A stretch of DNA of 13,570 nt from IMCC26077 sp044344975 (GCA_044344975.1 JBIJBY010000027.1:1-13570), one strand, 5' to 3'; counted from the stretch's first letter, positions 5,325 to 13,516 are shown. Numbers and translations: made by a program. Notes: generated by a model not told the origin, from the letters alone.

Positions 5325-6506
5325 CTAGAGCGCAGAGAGATCGTCCGGTGCGCTACGTCCAGCTTTAAAGTGCTCTGCCCTATCTAACTCTTCGCCCAAT
5401 GGGAGCGAGCCAATCGATTCCCACAATCCATCGCGATAATCAGTGCCATGTAGTTCACCTTGAATTCGGAAGAATTGCGCCGCATCCCGAGCCATTCGTG
5501 GCGAGACTTCGAGGCCAAGGAGGGCAGCGAATGCTCGTTGTAACGGTCCATCGGTCGCTCGTTTTCTTCGCGACATCTCTCGAAGCGCCTGGCTATGTGG
5601 CAGCTGTGCATCCGCTGCTTGCGTGCTCACTTCATCAATCCATCCATCGATAAGGGCGATGAGTAATTCAAGTCGTTTCAACGCTGCACGTTGTGCATCG
5701 CTCTCTTCTGGCGCAAAGAGCCCATTTTGGATTGCTTCATTAATCGCCTCTGGATTGCCGCTTAATTGTTCGAAGTCACCTTGAACTTTTTGGATATCGA
5801 CATGTATCCCAGCTGAGTAAGCCTGTACTGATTCAGTGATTGCTTCACGTAGCCACGGAGTATGAGAGAAGAGGCGAGCTGATGCTTGTTCGCGGAGCGC
5901 GAGGTAATGCAATACCTCTCCAAATGGAATATTGAGACCATCAGCGTAGGAAATTATATTTTCGGGGATGAGAATCGCGCGTACCGGTTCTACAAGTGGG
6001 ATGCCTACATCACCAGCGCTTGTTACTGAAGCAGCCGCTCCTTTGAGCGCTTCTGCTAATTGAGTGGCAAACATGACGCCACCAATTTTTTGCATCATCT
6101 GATTCATTTGTGCAAAGACTCCAGCCATTCCCGGTTCTACCTCTGAAGAGAGCGCAGCACCTACTGCCTTTCCGAGTGATTGCGAGAGTGGCTCCACAAC
6201 TGAACACCAGGTAGAAACTGATCCGGCAATCCATTGTGAGCGGGTCCATGTTTGCCCAGAGATTTGTGAACTAGCAAAGGAGAGATGCGGGTCGAGCCAG
6301 AGATCTGCCACGCGGAGCGCATCTACACATTGATTAATTAGCTCACTTGAAATTTCACCGCTATCGGACGTCGTTGCTAACTCGCGAACAGTTTCCGGCG
6401 AAAGCGATGAACCATCGCCACCAGAGCTAAAGGCGCGCCCCAACCGGGAGAGCATCTCGCCTAATTGGCTAAAGTCAAAGCCACCTAAGCCTTGCGGTTC
6501 GCTCAT
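5325..6506 (-). CDS. DUF2342 zincin-like putative metalloprotease/hydrolase
   Basis: This 393-residue protein matches the actinobacterial DUF2342 (zincin_2) family represented by Rv3195. Recognisable segments are LVEPVRAILIPENI (171-184), ALREQASARLFSHTPWLR (203-220), LLIALIDGWIDEV (281-293) and the C-terminal RRKRATDGPLQRAF to DYRDGLWES block (313-364). The N-terminal 35 residues are flexible and Gly/Ser-rich. There is no signal peptide. The family is predicted to be Zn-dependent, with the metal site in the RExxHxRLF and EGW segments. Here, as I recall the family pattern, the histidine in the first segment is replaced by Ser209 and Glu in EGW by Asp287, so catalytic activity is uncertain. 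The ATG follows AAGGAAG at 7 nt, one of the few good ribosome binding sites in the window. It reads away from the YlbL cluster. Confidence 0.82.
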   Translation of the reverse strand: MSEPQGLGGFDFSQLGEMLSRLGRAFSSGGDGSSLSPETVRELATTSDSGEISSELINQCVDALRVADLWLDPHLSFASSQISGQTWTRSQWIAGSVSTWCSVVEPLSQSLGKAVGAALSSEVEPGMAGVFAQMNQMMQKIGGVMFATQLAEALKGAAASVTSAGDVGIPLVEPVRAILIPENIISYADGLNIPFGEVLHYLALREQASARLFSHTPWLREAITESVQAYSAGIHVDIQKVQGDFEQLSGNPEAINEAIQNGLFAPEESDAQRAALKRLELLIALIDGWIDEVSTQAADAQLPHSQALREMSRRKRATDGPLQRAFAALLGLEVSPRMARDAAQFFRIQGELHGTDYRDGLWESIGSLPLGEELDRAEHFKAGRSAPDDLSAL

Positions 6507-6522
6507 TCTGATACTTCCTTAG

Positions 6523-6549
6523 TCTCTCTAAATCTCTCTAAATCTCTCT
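6523..6549. repeat. 10-bp tandem repeat TCTCTCTAAA, 2.7 copies
   Basis: Two perfect units and a 7-base third lie immediately upstream of the DUF2342 ribosome binding site. On the minus strand they read as purine-rich AGAGA blocks in the 5' leader of that mRNA. Ten-base spacing puts each copy on the same face of the helix. Confidence 0.75.
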
Positions 6550-6560
6550 GATTTAACCTG

Positions 6561-6595
6561 GCTCGCCCTTACTCGCCATTACTCGCCATTACTCT
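6561..6595. repeat. 10-bp tandem repeat ACTCGCCATT, about 3.5 copies
   Basis: Perfect units at 6571-6580 and 6581-6590 are preceded by a two-mismatch copy (GCTCGCCCTT) and followed by a partial ACTC. It is separate in sequence from the neighbouring TCTCTCTAAA repeat but has the same 10-base period. It lies in the divergent DUF2342/small-membrane-protein promoter region. Confidence 0.75.
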
Positions 6596-6601
6596 CTTGT
6601 A

Positions 6602-6630
6602 TTGATAACACTTTATCGTGAGGGTCTATT
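6602..6630 (+). promoter_or_regulatory. Possible sigma-70-type promoter in the divergent region
   Basis: TTGATA (6602-6607) and TCTATT (6625-6630) are spaced by 17 nt. The -35 is good and the -10 is mediocre. It would give a leader of about 110 nt to the small membrane protein gene at 6746, alternative to the leaderless start proposed there. Apart from this and the two tandem repeats I see nothing else in 6507-6745. Confidence 0.25.
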
Positions 6631-6733
6631 CCAAAGACACTGGCCATAGTGGAGGGTACTAGCCGCTATTGGCCCGCTAGCTGTCGAAATCCTCGCGCTC
6701 TCTACCCATTCAGCGCGAGCCATCTGTTCTGGT

Positions 6734-6739
6734 TACCCT
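6734..6739 (+). promoter_or_regulatory. Candidate -10 (TACCCT) for a leaderless small-membrane-protein/ylbL operon
   Basis: TACCCT lies 6 nt before ATG 6746, there is no Shine-Dalgarno, and the hexamer is identical to the proposed whiB7 -10. No clear -35 is visible. Confidence 0.4.
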
Positions 6740-6745
6740 TAGATT

Positions 6746-6967
6746 ATGTCGGCTCTCGTTTGGTGGCTAATCCCACTCTTTGCATGTATTGGTGCATTGA
6801 TTTACGTTTGGTGGTCAGTCACAGCCAAGAACCGCCAAAATACCTACAAGAGCATTGCTGAATATGAAAATTTTAGGTCAGCGTTTAATAAGAAATCAGC
6901 GAAACAAGAGCTGCTCGATCTACGAGAGCGAGAAGACCGAGAAGACCGAGAAGACCGGAAGCCTTGA
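6746..6967 (+). CDS. Small single-pass membrane protein, function unknown
   Basis: This 73-residue protein has one hydrophobic segment (about residues 3-24, rich in Trp, Leu and Ile) followed by a charged cytoplasmic tail. Residues 45-73 look helical and end in a perfect repeat of R-E-D (E-R-E-D-R-E-D-R-E-D-R-K-P) encoded by a 9-bp tandem repeat. I do not recognise a family. The stop is 6 nt before the ATG of the YlbL-like protease gene, so the two are almost certainly cotranscribed and perhaps translationally coupled. That context suggests an accessory membrane partner or anchor for the protease, which is inference. ATG 6746 is favoured by the -10 hexamer 6 nt upstream. A start this close to a promoter, with strongly hydrophobic N-terminal residues, argues that the ORF is real. 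Confidence 0.7.
   Translation: MSALVWWLIPLFACIGALIYVWWSVTAKNRQNTYKSIAEYENFRSAFNKKSAKQELLDLREREDREDREDRKP
6931..6957. repeat. 9-bp tandem repeat AGAAGACCG, three perfect copies
   Basis: The unit encodes the R-E-D repeat at the C-terminus of the small membrane protein. The in-frame period of nine permits length variation without frameshift. Confidence 0.85.
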
Positions 6968-6973
6968 TCTTTC

Positions 6974-8002
6974 ATGATTCGTAGAGTTTCACCTCGCCGC
7001 TATTTCTTCGCAGCGCTTCTCCTTCTTGTTGCATTGTTTGCTCCACTTCCATTTGTGCTTGTCGAACCTGGAACTCCAGATGACACTTTCGGAAAAGTAA
7101 AAGGTAAGCAAGTTTTGGAGATATTGGGTCGAGAGAGTTATCCAACTACAGGTAAATTAAATCTCACCAGCATTTGGGTTACCAATCCAGAATCTCGTCT
7201 CCATAGCTTTGAACTCATTCGCGCATGGGTTGATGGTGAACGATCTGTTCAACCACGTGAAGCTTTCTATCCCAAGGGTGAGGATCCTAAAGAGGTGCGC
7301 AAAGAGAGCGTCGCCGATATGAAGAATTCCCAACTCTCTTCGACGATAGCTGCGCTAAATCACCTGAAGATTCCTTTTGCAGAGCAATTGGTAATAAAAG
7401 GATTTACCGAAAATTCGTTAAACAAATCCTCCGTGAAAAAAGAAGATAAAATAATCTCTTTCAATGGCGAAAAGATTACTTCTTCAACCCAATTACGGGA
7501 GCTCATTCTCAATACAAAAGATAAAAGTATTGATTTAGGAGTAATTCGAAATGAAAAAGAATTGCTGATTCCTGTGAGAGTGCAGACTGTGCAATCAAAT
7601 GGTTCTAAGCAGAATATGATTGGCATCCTGGTCTCTGAAGATTACGAATTTCCCTTCACTGTCAAAATTCGATTGAAGAATGTCGGTGGTCCGAGCGCAG
7701 GTTTGATTTTCGCTCTTGCCATAATCGACAAGCTGACCAAGGAAGATCTTGTGCGCGGCCGGAACATTGCAGGTACGGGAACAATCTCTCCTTCTGGAAA
7801 AGTAGGTCCTATTGGCGGGATCGAGGAGAAGCTGATTGGCGCGGCCCGCGAGGGCGCCACGCTCTTCTTTGCCCCTTCGCTTAACTGCCCAGATATTCGG
7901 CACACCCCAAAGGGTTTACGCGTGGTTGCGGTGGATGATCTTGATGAGGCAATCGCTGCGCTTCGCGCTACCGACCCCGAGACGCTCCCGATGTGCGGGT
8001 AG
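6974..8002 (+). CDS. YlbL-family membrane-anchored PDZ / Lon-type (S16) serine protease
   Basis: This 342-residue protein has a basic N-terminus and one membrane segment (about 9-30) ending in LVEPGTPDD, then an extracytoplasmic region, a PDZ domain (about 130-205) and a C-terminal Lon-like S16 domain. The catalytic dyad is visible: Ser241 in G-G-P-S-A-G and Lys286 in GPIGGIEEKLIGA. Unlike Lon there is no ATPase domain, as is typical of the YlbL/Rv3194c group, which acts outside the membrane. B. subtilis YlbL has been linked to cell-division inhibitor turnover, but the actinobacterial substrate is not known. ATG 6974 lies 6 nt after the previous stop and has no convincing Shine-Dalgarno, so coupling to the upstream gene is likely. 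The UPF0182 gene follows 105 nt downstream with its own promoter. Confidence 0.92.
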   Translation: MIRRVSPRRYFFAALLLLVALFAPLPFVLVEPGTPDDTFGKVKGKQVLEILGRESYPTTGKLNLTSIWVTNPESRLHSFELIRAWVDGERSVQPREAFYPKGEDPKEVRKESVADMKNSQLSSTIAALNHLKIPFAEQLVIKGFTENSLNKSSVKKEDKIISFNGEKITSSTQLRELILNTKDKSIDLGVIRNEKELLIPVRVQTVQSNGSKQNMIGILVSEDYEFPFTVKIRLKNVGGPSAGLIFALAIIDKLTKEDLVRGRNIAGTGTISPSGKVGPIGGIEEKLIGAAREGATLFFAPSLNCPDIRHTPKGLRVVAVDDLDEAIAALRATDPETLPMCG

Positions 8003-8070
8003 TCAAACTTTCAAAACATTTCAGTCATTTATTCTCGCCTTACTCTCAGACTTCAGCAAAGGCCCCTTAG

Positions 8071-8100
8071 TTAGCGTGCGGTACCAGAACTAGGTAATCT
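8071..8100 (+). promoter_or_regulatory. Promoter of the UPF0182 gene (leaderless)
   Basis: TTAGCG (8071-8076) and TAATCT (8095-8100) are spaced by 18 nt, and 7 nt separate the -10 from ATG 8108. No Shine-Dalgarno is present. The start would fall on or within a base of the A of the ATG. Confidence 0.5.
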
Positions 8101-8107
8101 CGACCCC

Positions 8108-10972
8108 ATGACATTTTCTATGCCAATGCCAAATATGCCCAATGGCCCTCGAAGTGGCCGCCGCAGCTCACTCCCATTGACCGTCACCATCTTGGTGGTC
8201 CTGGGCGTCATCGCTGTGAGCCTGAGTGGTTTCTATGCTGATTTTCTCTGGTTCCGTTCAGTTGATTTCCTTGAAGTTTGGCAAACGACGCTCTTTACTC
8301 GAGCAACCCTCTTCGTTATCACCGGTGGAGTTACTGCGCTCTTAGTTATCGCGAACGTTCTCTTTGCCTATCGCGCTCGCCCAGTATTTGCACCACTTTC
8401 GGTCGAGACAGATAGCTTGGAGCGGTACCGCTCTCAGATTGAGCCCATCAAGAAATTAGCAGTAGTTGGTGGCTCTCTAGCGATCTTTTATTTCGCAGGT
8501 TCAGCTGGATCGCAATTGTGGAGACCGTGGTTGGTGTGGCGCAATGCAACGCCATTTGGCGAGAAAGATCCCCAATTCAATTTAGATATCTCATTTTTTG
8601 CATTCAAGTTGCCGTTTTACCAAGCTCTTATTGGATGGTTTATCTCCACGGTAGTAATCGGACTTTTGGCGGCAGCAGTAGTTCACTATCTATACGGTGG
8701 CATTCGCCCACAGGGTCCGGGCGAGCGCACTACAGTCGCAGCGCGCGTTCAATTATCAGTACTTCTTGGCGTAATCGTCTTAGCGAAGGCTGTTGCTTAT
8801 TGGTTTGATCGTTACGCACTCGCCTTAAAAGATGATCGCATCATCACCGGTCTTACCTATACCGATGTCAATGCTGTCCTTCCAGCGAAAGCGATTCTTG
8901 CTGGTATAGCGGTGATCTGTTCACTTCTTTTCTTCGCAAACATTATCCGTAAATCATGGCAACTTCCTGGCGCTGGTGTAGCTCTTTTGGCAATCAGTTC
9001 AATTGTTATCTCGGGGCTATATCCGGCAGCGATTCAACAATTCCAGGTGAAACCAAGCGAATCCACCAAAGAGGCGCCTTATATTGAACGAAACATAAAG
9101 GCGACTCGAGCGGCATATGGAATTGATAAGACAGAGATTGTCGAATACGCCGCAACAGTAAATACTGCGCCAGGTCAGCTCTCTAAAGATGCTGAGACCA
9201 TCAATAACATTCGATTGATGGACCCGAATGTTATTTCAGCAACATTTAGGCAGCTGCAGCAAATAAAGCCTTACTACAGCTTCCCGGAGTCGCTCGATGT
9301 TGATCGCTATGTGATAAATGGCAAGGTCCGCGACGCAGTAGTAGCAGTGCGTGAATTAAATATTGAGGGTAACCCCAACCGAAACTGGATCAATGATCAC
9401 CTTGTCTACACACATGGTTTCGGTTTTGTCGGCGCGTATGGAAATACTCGTGATGCTGATGGAAAACCAAACTTCTTCTTGGGTGATATTCCACCCACAA
9501 AGACCCTTGGTGCGTTTCAACCTCGAATTTATTTCGGCGAGAACGTACCAGATTACTCAATCATCGGTGGAAAGAATTCTGATTCTCCAGTGGAATTCGA
9601 TTATCCAGATGATAAATCTCCGAACGGTTCAAAGACGTATACCTACACCGGCAAGGGTGGAGTTCCCATCGGAAATCTCTTTGCTCGCGCGGTATTTGCG
9701 ATCAAGTATCAGGAGCAAAGAATTCTTCTCTCTAGCTTGATCAATTCTGAGTCAAAGATTCTCTTTGATCGTAATCCTCGTGATCGAGTAGCAAAAGTTG
9801 CGCCATGGTTAACTCTCGATGGAGACCCATACCCATCGGTTATTAATGGTCGAGTTCTTTGGATTGTGGATGGGTATACAACCAGCGCTGGATACCCCTA
9901 TTCGCGTAAGGTAAATCTCTCATCATCTACAGCAGATGCTCTGACTACCAACTCAAATGCAATTACTGCGCAACGAAATTCCTCAATCAATTACATTCGG
10001 AATTCAGTGAAGGCAACGGTCGATGCATACGACGGAACAGTCACGCTCTACAAGTGGGATGAAAAAGATCCTGTTCTCCAAACCTGGACTAAAGCATTCC
10101 CTGGAACAGTAAAAGAGAAGAGAGCGATCTCAAAGGAATTGATGTCGCATTTACGTTATCCGGAAGATATTTTCCGTGTACAACGTGACATCTTGAGCTC
10201 TTATCACGTACAAAATGCGACAGCGTTTTACGGTGGTCAAGATTTCTGGCGCGTGCCACGTGATCCTTCGACTTTCGGTGGTAACGCAAGTGCACAACCT
10301 CCGTACTATCTGACGTTAAAGATGCCGGGTGAAGCTAAAGAGGCATTCTCCTTGACTACGCCATTCGTCCCCCGAGGCGGTCGAGAGAACTTAGCTGCAT
10401 TCGTTGCAGTGAATGCTGATCCAGGGCCAAATTATGGAAAGATTAAAGTGCTTCAGCTTCAGCGCAGTACAAATGTCGCAGGCCCTTCACAGGTGTCATC
10501 GAACTTCGAAGCAAAACCTGAAGTCGCCACCTCGCTTTCGCTATTACGCCAAGGCGGTTCCAATGTAGAGCTTGGGAATTTATTAACGCTGCCTGTGGGT
10601 GGTGGACTTCTATATGTGCAACCGGTTTATGTCCGGGCGACATCAAATACTGCCGCCTATCCACTCTTACAGAAGGTCCTCGTCTCATTCGGCGACCAAA
10701 TCGGTTTCTCTGACACGCTAAAAGGTGCGCTCGATCAGGTATTCGGTGGTGATTCAGGGCAGCAGTCCTCGGGAGTAGTTTCCGGTGATGGAAATAACTC
10801 CGCTGGAGCTGCCGGCCAGAATCTTGCTGATGCGTTGCAACGAGCGAAGCAAGCGATTGCTGATGGACAGGCCGCCCTTGTTAAAGGTGACTTTGCTGCC
10901 TATGGCAAGGCGCAGACCGCTCTCAAGGCAGCAATTAACGATGCGATTCGCGCACAAAACCAGAGTAAGTAA
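8108..10972 (+). CDS. UPF0182 family integral membrane protein
   Basis: This 954-residue protein, of full family length, has seven predicted membrane segments in the first third (about 23-45, 62-88, 117-134, 165-197, 213-232, 258-279, 288-309). A large, probably extracytoplasmic domain follows and opens with the family motif FQVKPSES...APYIERNIKATR (312-334), and the protein ends in a Gly/Ser/Asn- and Ala-rich tail (about 885-954). Rv3193c is the mycobacterial counterpart and, like this gene, sits beside the YlbL-type protease. The biochemical role of UPF0182 is unknown. ATG 8108 is supported by the -10 seven bases upstream; a second ATG at 8120 would shorten the protein by four residues. The 19-bp repeats begin 9 nt after the stop. 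Confidence 0.93.
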   Translation: MTFSMPMPNMPNGPRSGRRSSLPLTVTILVVLGVIAVSLSGFYADFLWFRSVDFLEVWQTTLFTRATLFVITGGVTALLVIANVLFAYRARPVFAPLSVETDSLERYRSQIEPIKKLAVVGGSLAIFYFAGSAGSQLWRPWLVWRNATPFGEKDPQFNLDISFFAFKLPFYQALIGWFISTVVIGLLAAAVVHYLYGGIRPQGPGERTTVAARVQLSVLLGVIVLAKAVAYWFDRYALALKDDRIITGLTYTDVNAVLPAKAILAGIAVICSLLFFANIIRKSWQLPGAGVALLAISSIVISGLYPAAIQQFQVKPSESTKEAPYIERNIKATRAAYGIDKTEIVEYAATVNTAPGQLSKDAETINNIRLMDPNVISATFRQLQQIKPYYSFPESLDVDRYVINGKVRDAVVAVRELNIEGNPNRNWINDHLVYTHGFGFVGAYGNTRDADGKPNFFLGDIPPTKTLGAFQPRIYFGENVPDYSIIGGKNSDSPVEFDYPDDKSPNGSKTYTYTGKGGVPIGNLFARAVFAIKYQEQRILLSSLINSESKILFDRNPRDRVAKVAPWLTLDGDPYPSVINGRVLWIVDGYTTSAGYPYSRKVNLSSSTADALTTNSNAITAQRNSSINYIRNSVKATVDAYDGTVTLYKWDEKDPVLQTWTKAFPGTVKEKRAISKELMSHLRYPEDIFRVQRDILSSYHVQNATAFYGGQDFWRVPRDPSTFGGNASAQPPYYLTLKMPGEAKEAFSLTTPFVPRGGRENLAAFVAVNADPGPNYGKIKVLQLQRSTNVAGPSQVSSNFEAKPEVATSLSLLRQGGSNVELGNLLTLPVGGGLLYVQPVYVRATSNTAAYPLLQKVLVSFGDQIGFSDTLKGALDQVFGGDSGQQSSGVVSGDGNNSAGAAGQNLADALQRAKQAIADGQAALVKGDFAAYGKAQTALKAAINDAIRAQNQSK

Positions 10973-10981
10973 GAGAAGATA

Positions 10982-11056
10982 ACCCGAGCGCTCAGGATTT
11001 ACCCGAGCGCTCAGGATTTACCCGAGCGCTCAGGATTTACCCGAACGTTCGCCCTT
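10982..11056. repeat. 19-bp tandem repeat with palindromic core, three perfect copies plus a divergent fourth
   Basis: The unit ACCCGAGCGCTCAGGATTT occurs perfectly at 10982-11000, 11001-11019 and 11020-11038. It is followed by ACCCGAACGTTCGCCCTT (from 11039). The core GAGCGCTC is an 8-bp palindrome. In the fourth copy it becomes GAACGTTC, also an 8-bp palindrome, so two changes preserve the dyad. Two adjacent units can form a stem of 8 bp plus a 2-bp extension across an A-C mismatch, with a five-base loop. The array starts 9 nt after the UPF0182 stop. It may be a transcript-end structure or a set of protein-binding sites; no U tract follows. Confidence 0.9.
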
Positions 11057-11131
11057 GCGATAACTCTTGGCGTCATCAAGCTCTCTACCGAGTAACAGGG
11101 CGCTTCGCTCTGCGAGATATTTGCGAGCGAT

Positions 11132-11161
11132 TTGGTCGAGCTCTCTGCTTCACTCTACGAT
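11132..11161 (+). promoter_or_regulatory. Promoter of the initiator tRNA gene
   Basis: TTGGTC (11132-11137) and TACGAT (11156-11161) are spaced by 18 nt, predicting a start near 11168, five bases before the mature tRNA end. The tRNA would then need only a short 5' leader removed by RNase P. I see nothing else between the 19-bp repeats and this promoter. Confidence 0.5.
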
Positions 11162-11172
11162 GGGGTTACCGA

Positions 11173-11249
<77 letters not shown>

Positions 11250-11264
11250 GAAAAGCCATTAGTT

Positions 11265-11290
11265 CGTGATTTGGCTAGCCAATCATCACG
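11265..11290. terminator. Bidirectional hairpin between tRNA-fMet and the copper ATPase gene
   Basis: CGTGAT (11265-11270) pairs with ATCACG (11285-11290), and inside it TTGGC (11271-11275) pairs with GCCAA (11278-11282), with a two-base bulge. It ends one base before the ATPase stop codon and 19 nt after the tRNA. In the minus direction a TTTT follows about 10 nt later, so it is probably a shared terminator. Confidence 0.6.
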
Positions 11291-13510
11291 CTAGTTAAAT
11301 CGGCGCAGCCGAAGTGAATTAGCAACCACAATAAGACTCGAGAGCGCCATTGCGCCTCCGGCATACATGGGGTTGAGATTGCCAGTAGCGGCAAGTGGAA
11401 TTCCAATGATGTTGTAAATAAATGCCCAACCAAGATTCTCTTTGATTACTCGTAGCGTTTGACGTGAAAGTCGAAGCGCGTCAGCAGCAGCGGTTAGTGA
11501 AGGTCGCATCAACGTAATATCGGCAACTGCAATTGCGCTATCAGTTCCCGTTCCCATAGCCATACTTAAATCTGAGGCAGCTAGCGCGGCAGCGTCATTT
11601 ACACCATCGCCGATCATGATGACATGTCGCCCTTTTTGTTGGTACTGCTTTACAACAGCAACCTTTTGCTCAGGGAGAACCTGAGATCGAAATTCTTTGA
11701 TGCCAGCTACGTTAGATATATGTGCAGCAGCCTCTGTAGAATCGCCGGTTAGAAGGATGCTCTCGCAACCCAACTTAGATAACTTTTCAATCGCCTGATG
11801 AGAATCGCTCTTTATTTGGTCGCCGACCTCAAAGATTGCGCGGGCAGTTCCATCTAATGAAACGATAATTGGTGATCTACCGCGTGATTTAATCTCATCT
11901 ATAGCACGGAGCAGCTCTGCAGAGTACCCAGCCGTGCCATATGCAATAGCCTCTGGTGATCCGATAAGAGCGAGATAACTTCTTCCAGATACTTCGACAC
12001 GTCCTGCAACGCCTCGCCCTGGATGTGATTCAAATTCCGAAATTAATCCAAAGTTCGCGCCTGCACGTTTAGCTAATGCAACTACTCCGCGAGCAATTGG
12101 ATGTTCACTTTGATTCTCAATAGTCCCGGTAATAGCGAGCAATAATGGCTCATCTATCCCAAAAGTCTGTACAGATACGATTTCTATCTGCCCAGTAGTA
12201 ATTGTTCCAGTCTTATCCAATAAGAGTATAGGTTGGTTTTTCCTCCCTCCATCAACTTGTGCGCGTTCTAAAACCGCAGGCGTGCGCAAAATGATTCCTA
12301 ATTGGGCTCCCCGTCCAGATGCAACAAGAAATGCGATGGGGGTTGCTAAACCAAGGGCACACGGACATGCAATTACCAGGAGGGTAATAGCTGGCGCAAT
12401 TGATTGAGTGAGATCACCACTTATGAGAAACCAAATTGTGAAAGTAAGCAGGGATAAAGCGATAATCGTGGGAACGAAGATTGCCGAGATGCGATCAGCA
12501 AGTCGCGCGATAGGAGCTTTCTCGCCCTGTGCCTGCACAACCATTCGAGCAATCCGTGCGAGCTCACTCTGTGCGCCAACTCGCTCCGCGCGCACGACCA
12601 GCCGGCCATTCCCATTAATCGCTGCCCCGATAACTTGTGCACCTGGTGAGGCATGTACTGGAAGTGACTCACCGGTCAGTAGCGAGAGATCAACCTCGCT
12701 CTCACCTTCAACAACTACTCCATCAGCGGCAATTAAATCACCGGGACGGACCAGAAATAGATCTCCTACAAGAAGATGATCAATTGGCGCTAAAACCTCT
12801 TCACCATTTCGCAGAATTGAAACCTCTTTGGCTCCCAAGCTAAGCAAGGCGCGCAGTGCAGCTCCTGCCCTAATTTTTGATCGACCTTCAAGGTAGCGGC
12901 CAAAGAGAATGAAAAGCATTACACCGGCAGCGACCTCTACGTAAATTTCTCCTGTTGCGGTGGCTTGCGCGTAGCATGACCAGAAAAATGCACCAAGAGT
13001 CCCAATGGAGATCAGAGTATCCATATTTGCGCGTCTAAATGAACGCAACCCCACCCGATGTATTGGCCATCCTGCGATGAAAAGAACAGGAACGGTTAGC
13101 GTAATTGCCAGCCAACCCCATGGATGATTTGTTGGTTGAAGGATATTCAGTGCATCTAAAAGTGAGTGTATGGCATCATCAATTGGTTGATGTAGCGACA
13201 TAAACATCGAGATAATGATTGTTGGAATTGCAAAGATGACTGCAAGAATAAGGCGCCAACCTATGCGGGGAACCTCCAGCAGTTGATTATTAGTAGCGCT
13301 CAGCAGTTCTGCTCGGTATCCCGTATTTGTTACCGCGTTTATCACACTTGGAATAGTGATTGTTTCTGGAGCAATTACATGAGCTGTTTCGGTAGCAAAA
13401 TTTACTGATGCACTTACTCCGGGCAAATCATTGAGAGCACCTTCAATTGTCGCAACACATGAACTGCAGGTCATTCCATGTAATTTGAGATCAATCGTAC
13501 GTACATCCAT
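11291..13510 (-). CDS. copA: Cu(I)-exporting P1B-type ATPase (CopA type)
   Basis: This 739-residue protein is a full P1B-1 ATPase. It has one N-terminal heavy-metal domain with GMTCSSC (12-18), two TM segments at about 86-104 and 132-150, a pair at about 165-204, the actuator TGES (279-282), the metal-binding CPC in TM6 (382-384), the phosphorylated Asp432 in DKTGT, the nucleotide-domain SEHP (468-471), GDGVND (634-639), and YN (699-700) and MxxSS (721-725) in the last two TM helices. CPC with YN and MxxSS is the Cu(I)/Ag(I) signature, separating it from Zn/Cd pumps (CPC with a different TM8) and Co pumps (SPC). It exports cytosolic copper using ATP. No CsoR or CopZ gene is in the window. There is no Shine-Dalgarno, and TAATCT lies 6 nt before the ATG. 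Confidence 0.94.
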   Translation of the reverse strand: MDVRTIDLKLHGMTCSSCVATIEGALNDLPGVSASVNFATETAHVIAPETITIPSVINAVTNTGYRAELLSATNNQLLEVPRIGWRLILAVIFAIPTIIISMFMSLHQPIDDAIHSLLDALNILQPTNHPWGWLAITLTVPVLFIAGWPIHRVGLRSFRRANMDTLISIGTLGAFFWSCYAQATATGEIYVEVAAGVMLFILFGRYLEGRSKIRAGAALRALLSLGAKEVSILRNGEEVLAPIDHLLVGDLFLVRPGDLIAADGVVVEGESEVDLSLLTGESLPVHASPGAQVIGAAINGNGRLVVRAERVGAQSELARIARMVVQAQGEKAPIARLADRISAIFVPTIIALSLLTFTIWFLISGDLTQSIAPAITLLVIACPCALGLATPIAFLVASGRGAQLGIILRTPAVLERAQVDGGRKNQPILLLDKTGTITTGQIEIVSVQTFGIDEPLLLAITGTIENQSEHPIARGVVALAKRAGANFGLISEFESHPGRGVAGRVEVSGRSYLALIGSPEAIAYGTAGYSAELLRAIDEIKSRGRSPIIVSLDGTARAIFEVGDQIKSDSHQAIEKLSKLGCESILLTGDSTEAAAHISNVAGIKEFRSQVLPEQKVAVVKQYQQKGRHVIMIGDGVNDAAALAASDLSMAMGTGTDSAIAVADITLMRPSLTAAADALRLSRQTLRVIKENLGWAFIYNIIGIPLAATGNLNPMYAGGAMALSSLIVVANSLRLRRFN

Positions 13511-13516
13511 ATTGCT

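Noticed and set aside
6602..6620. GATAACA/TTTATC inverted motif as an operator
   Set aside because: The symmetry is partial and short, and no regulator in the window matches it.
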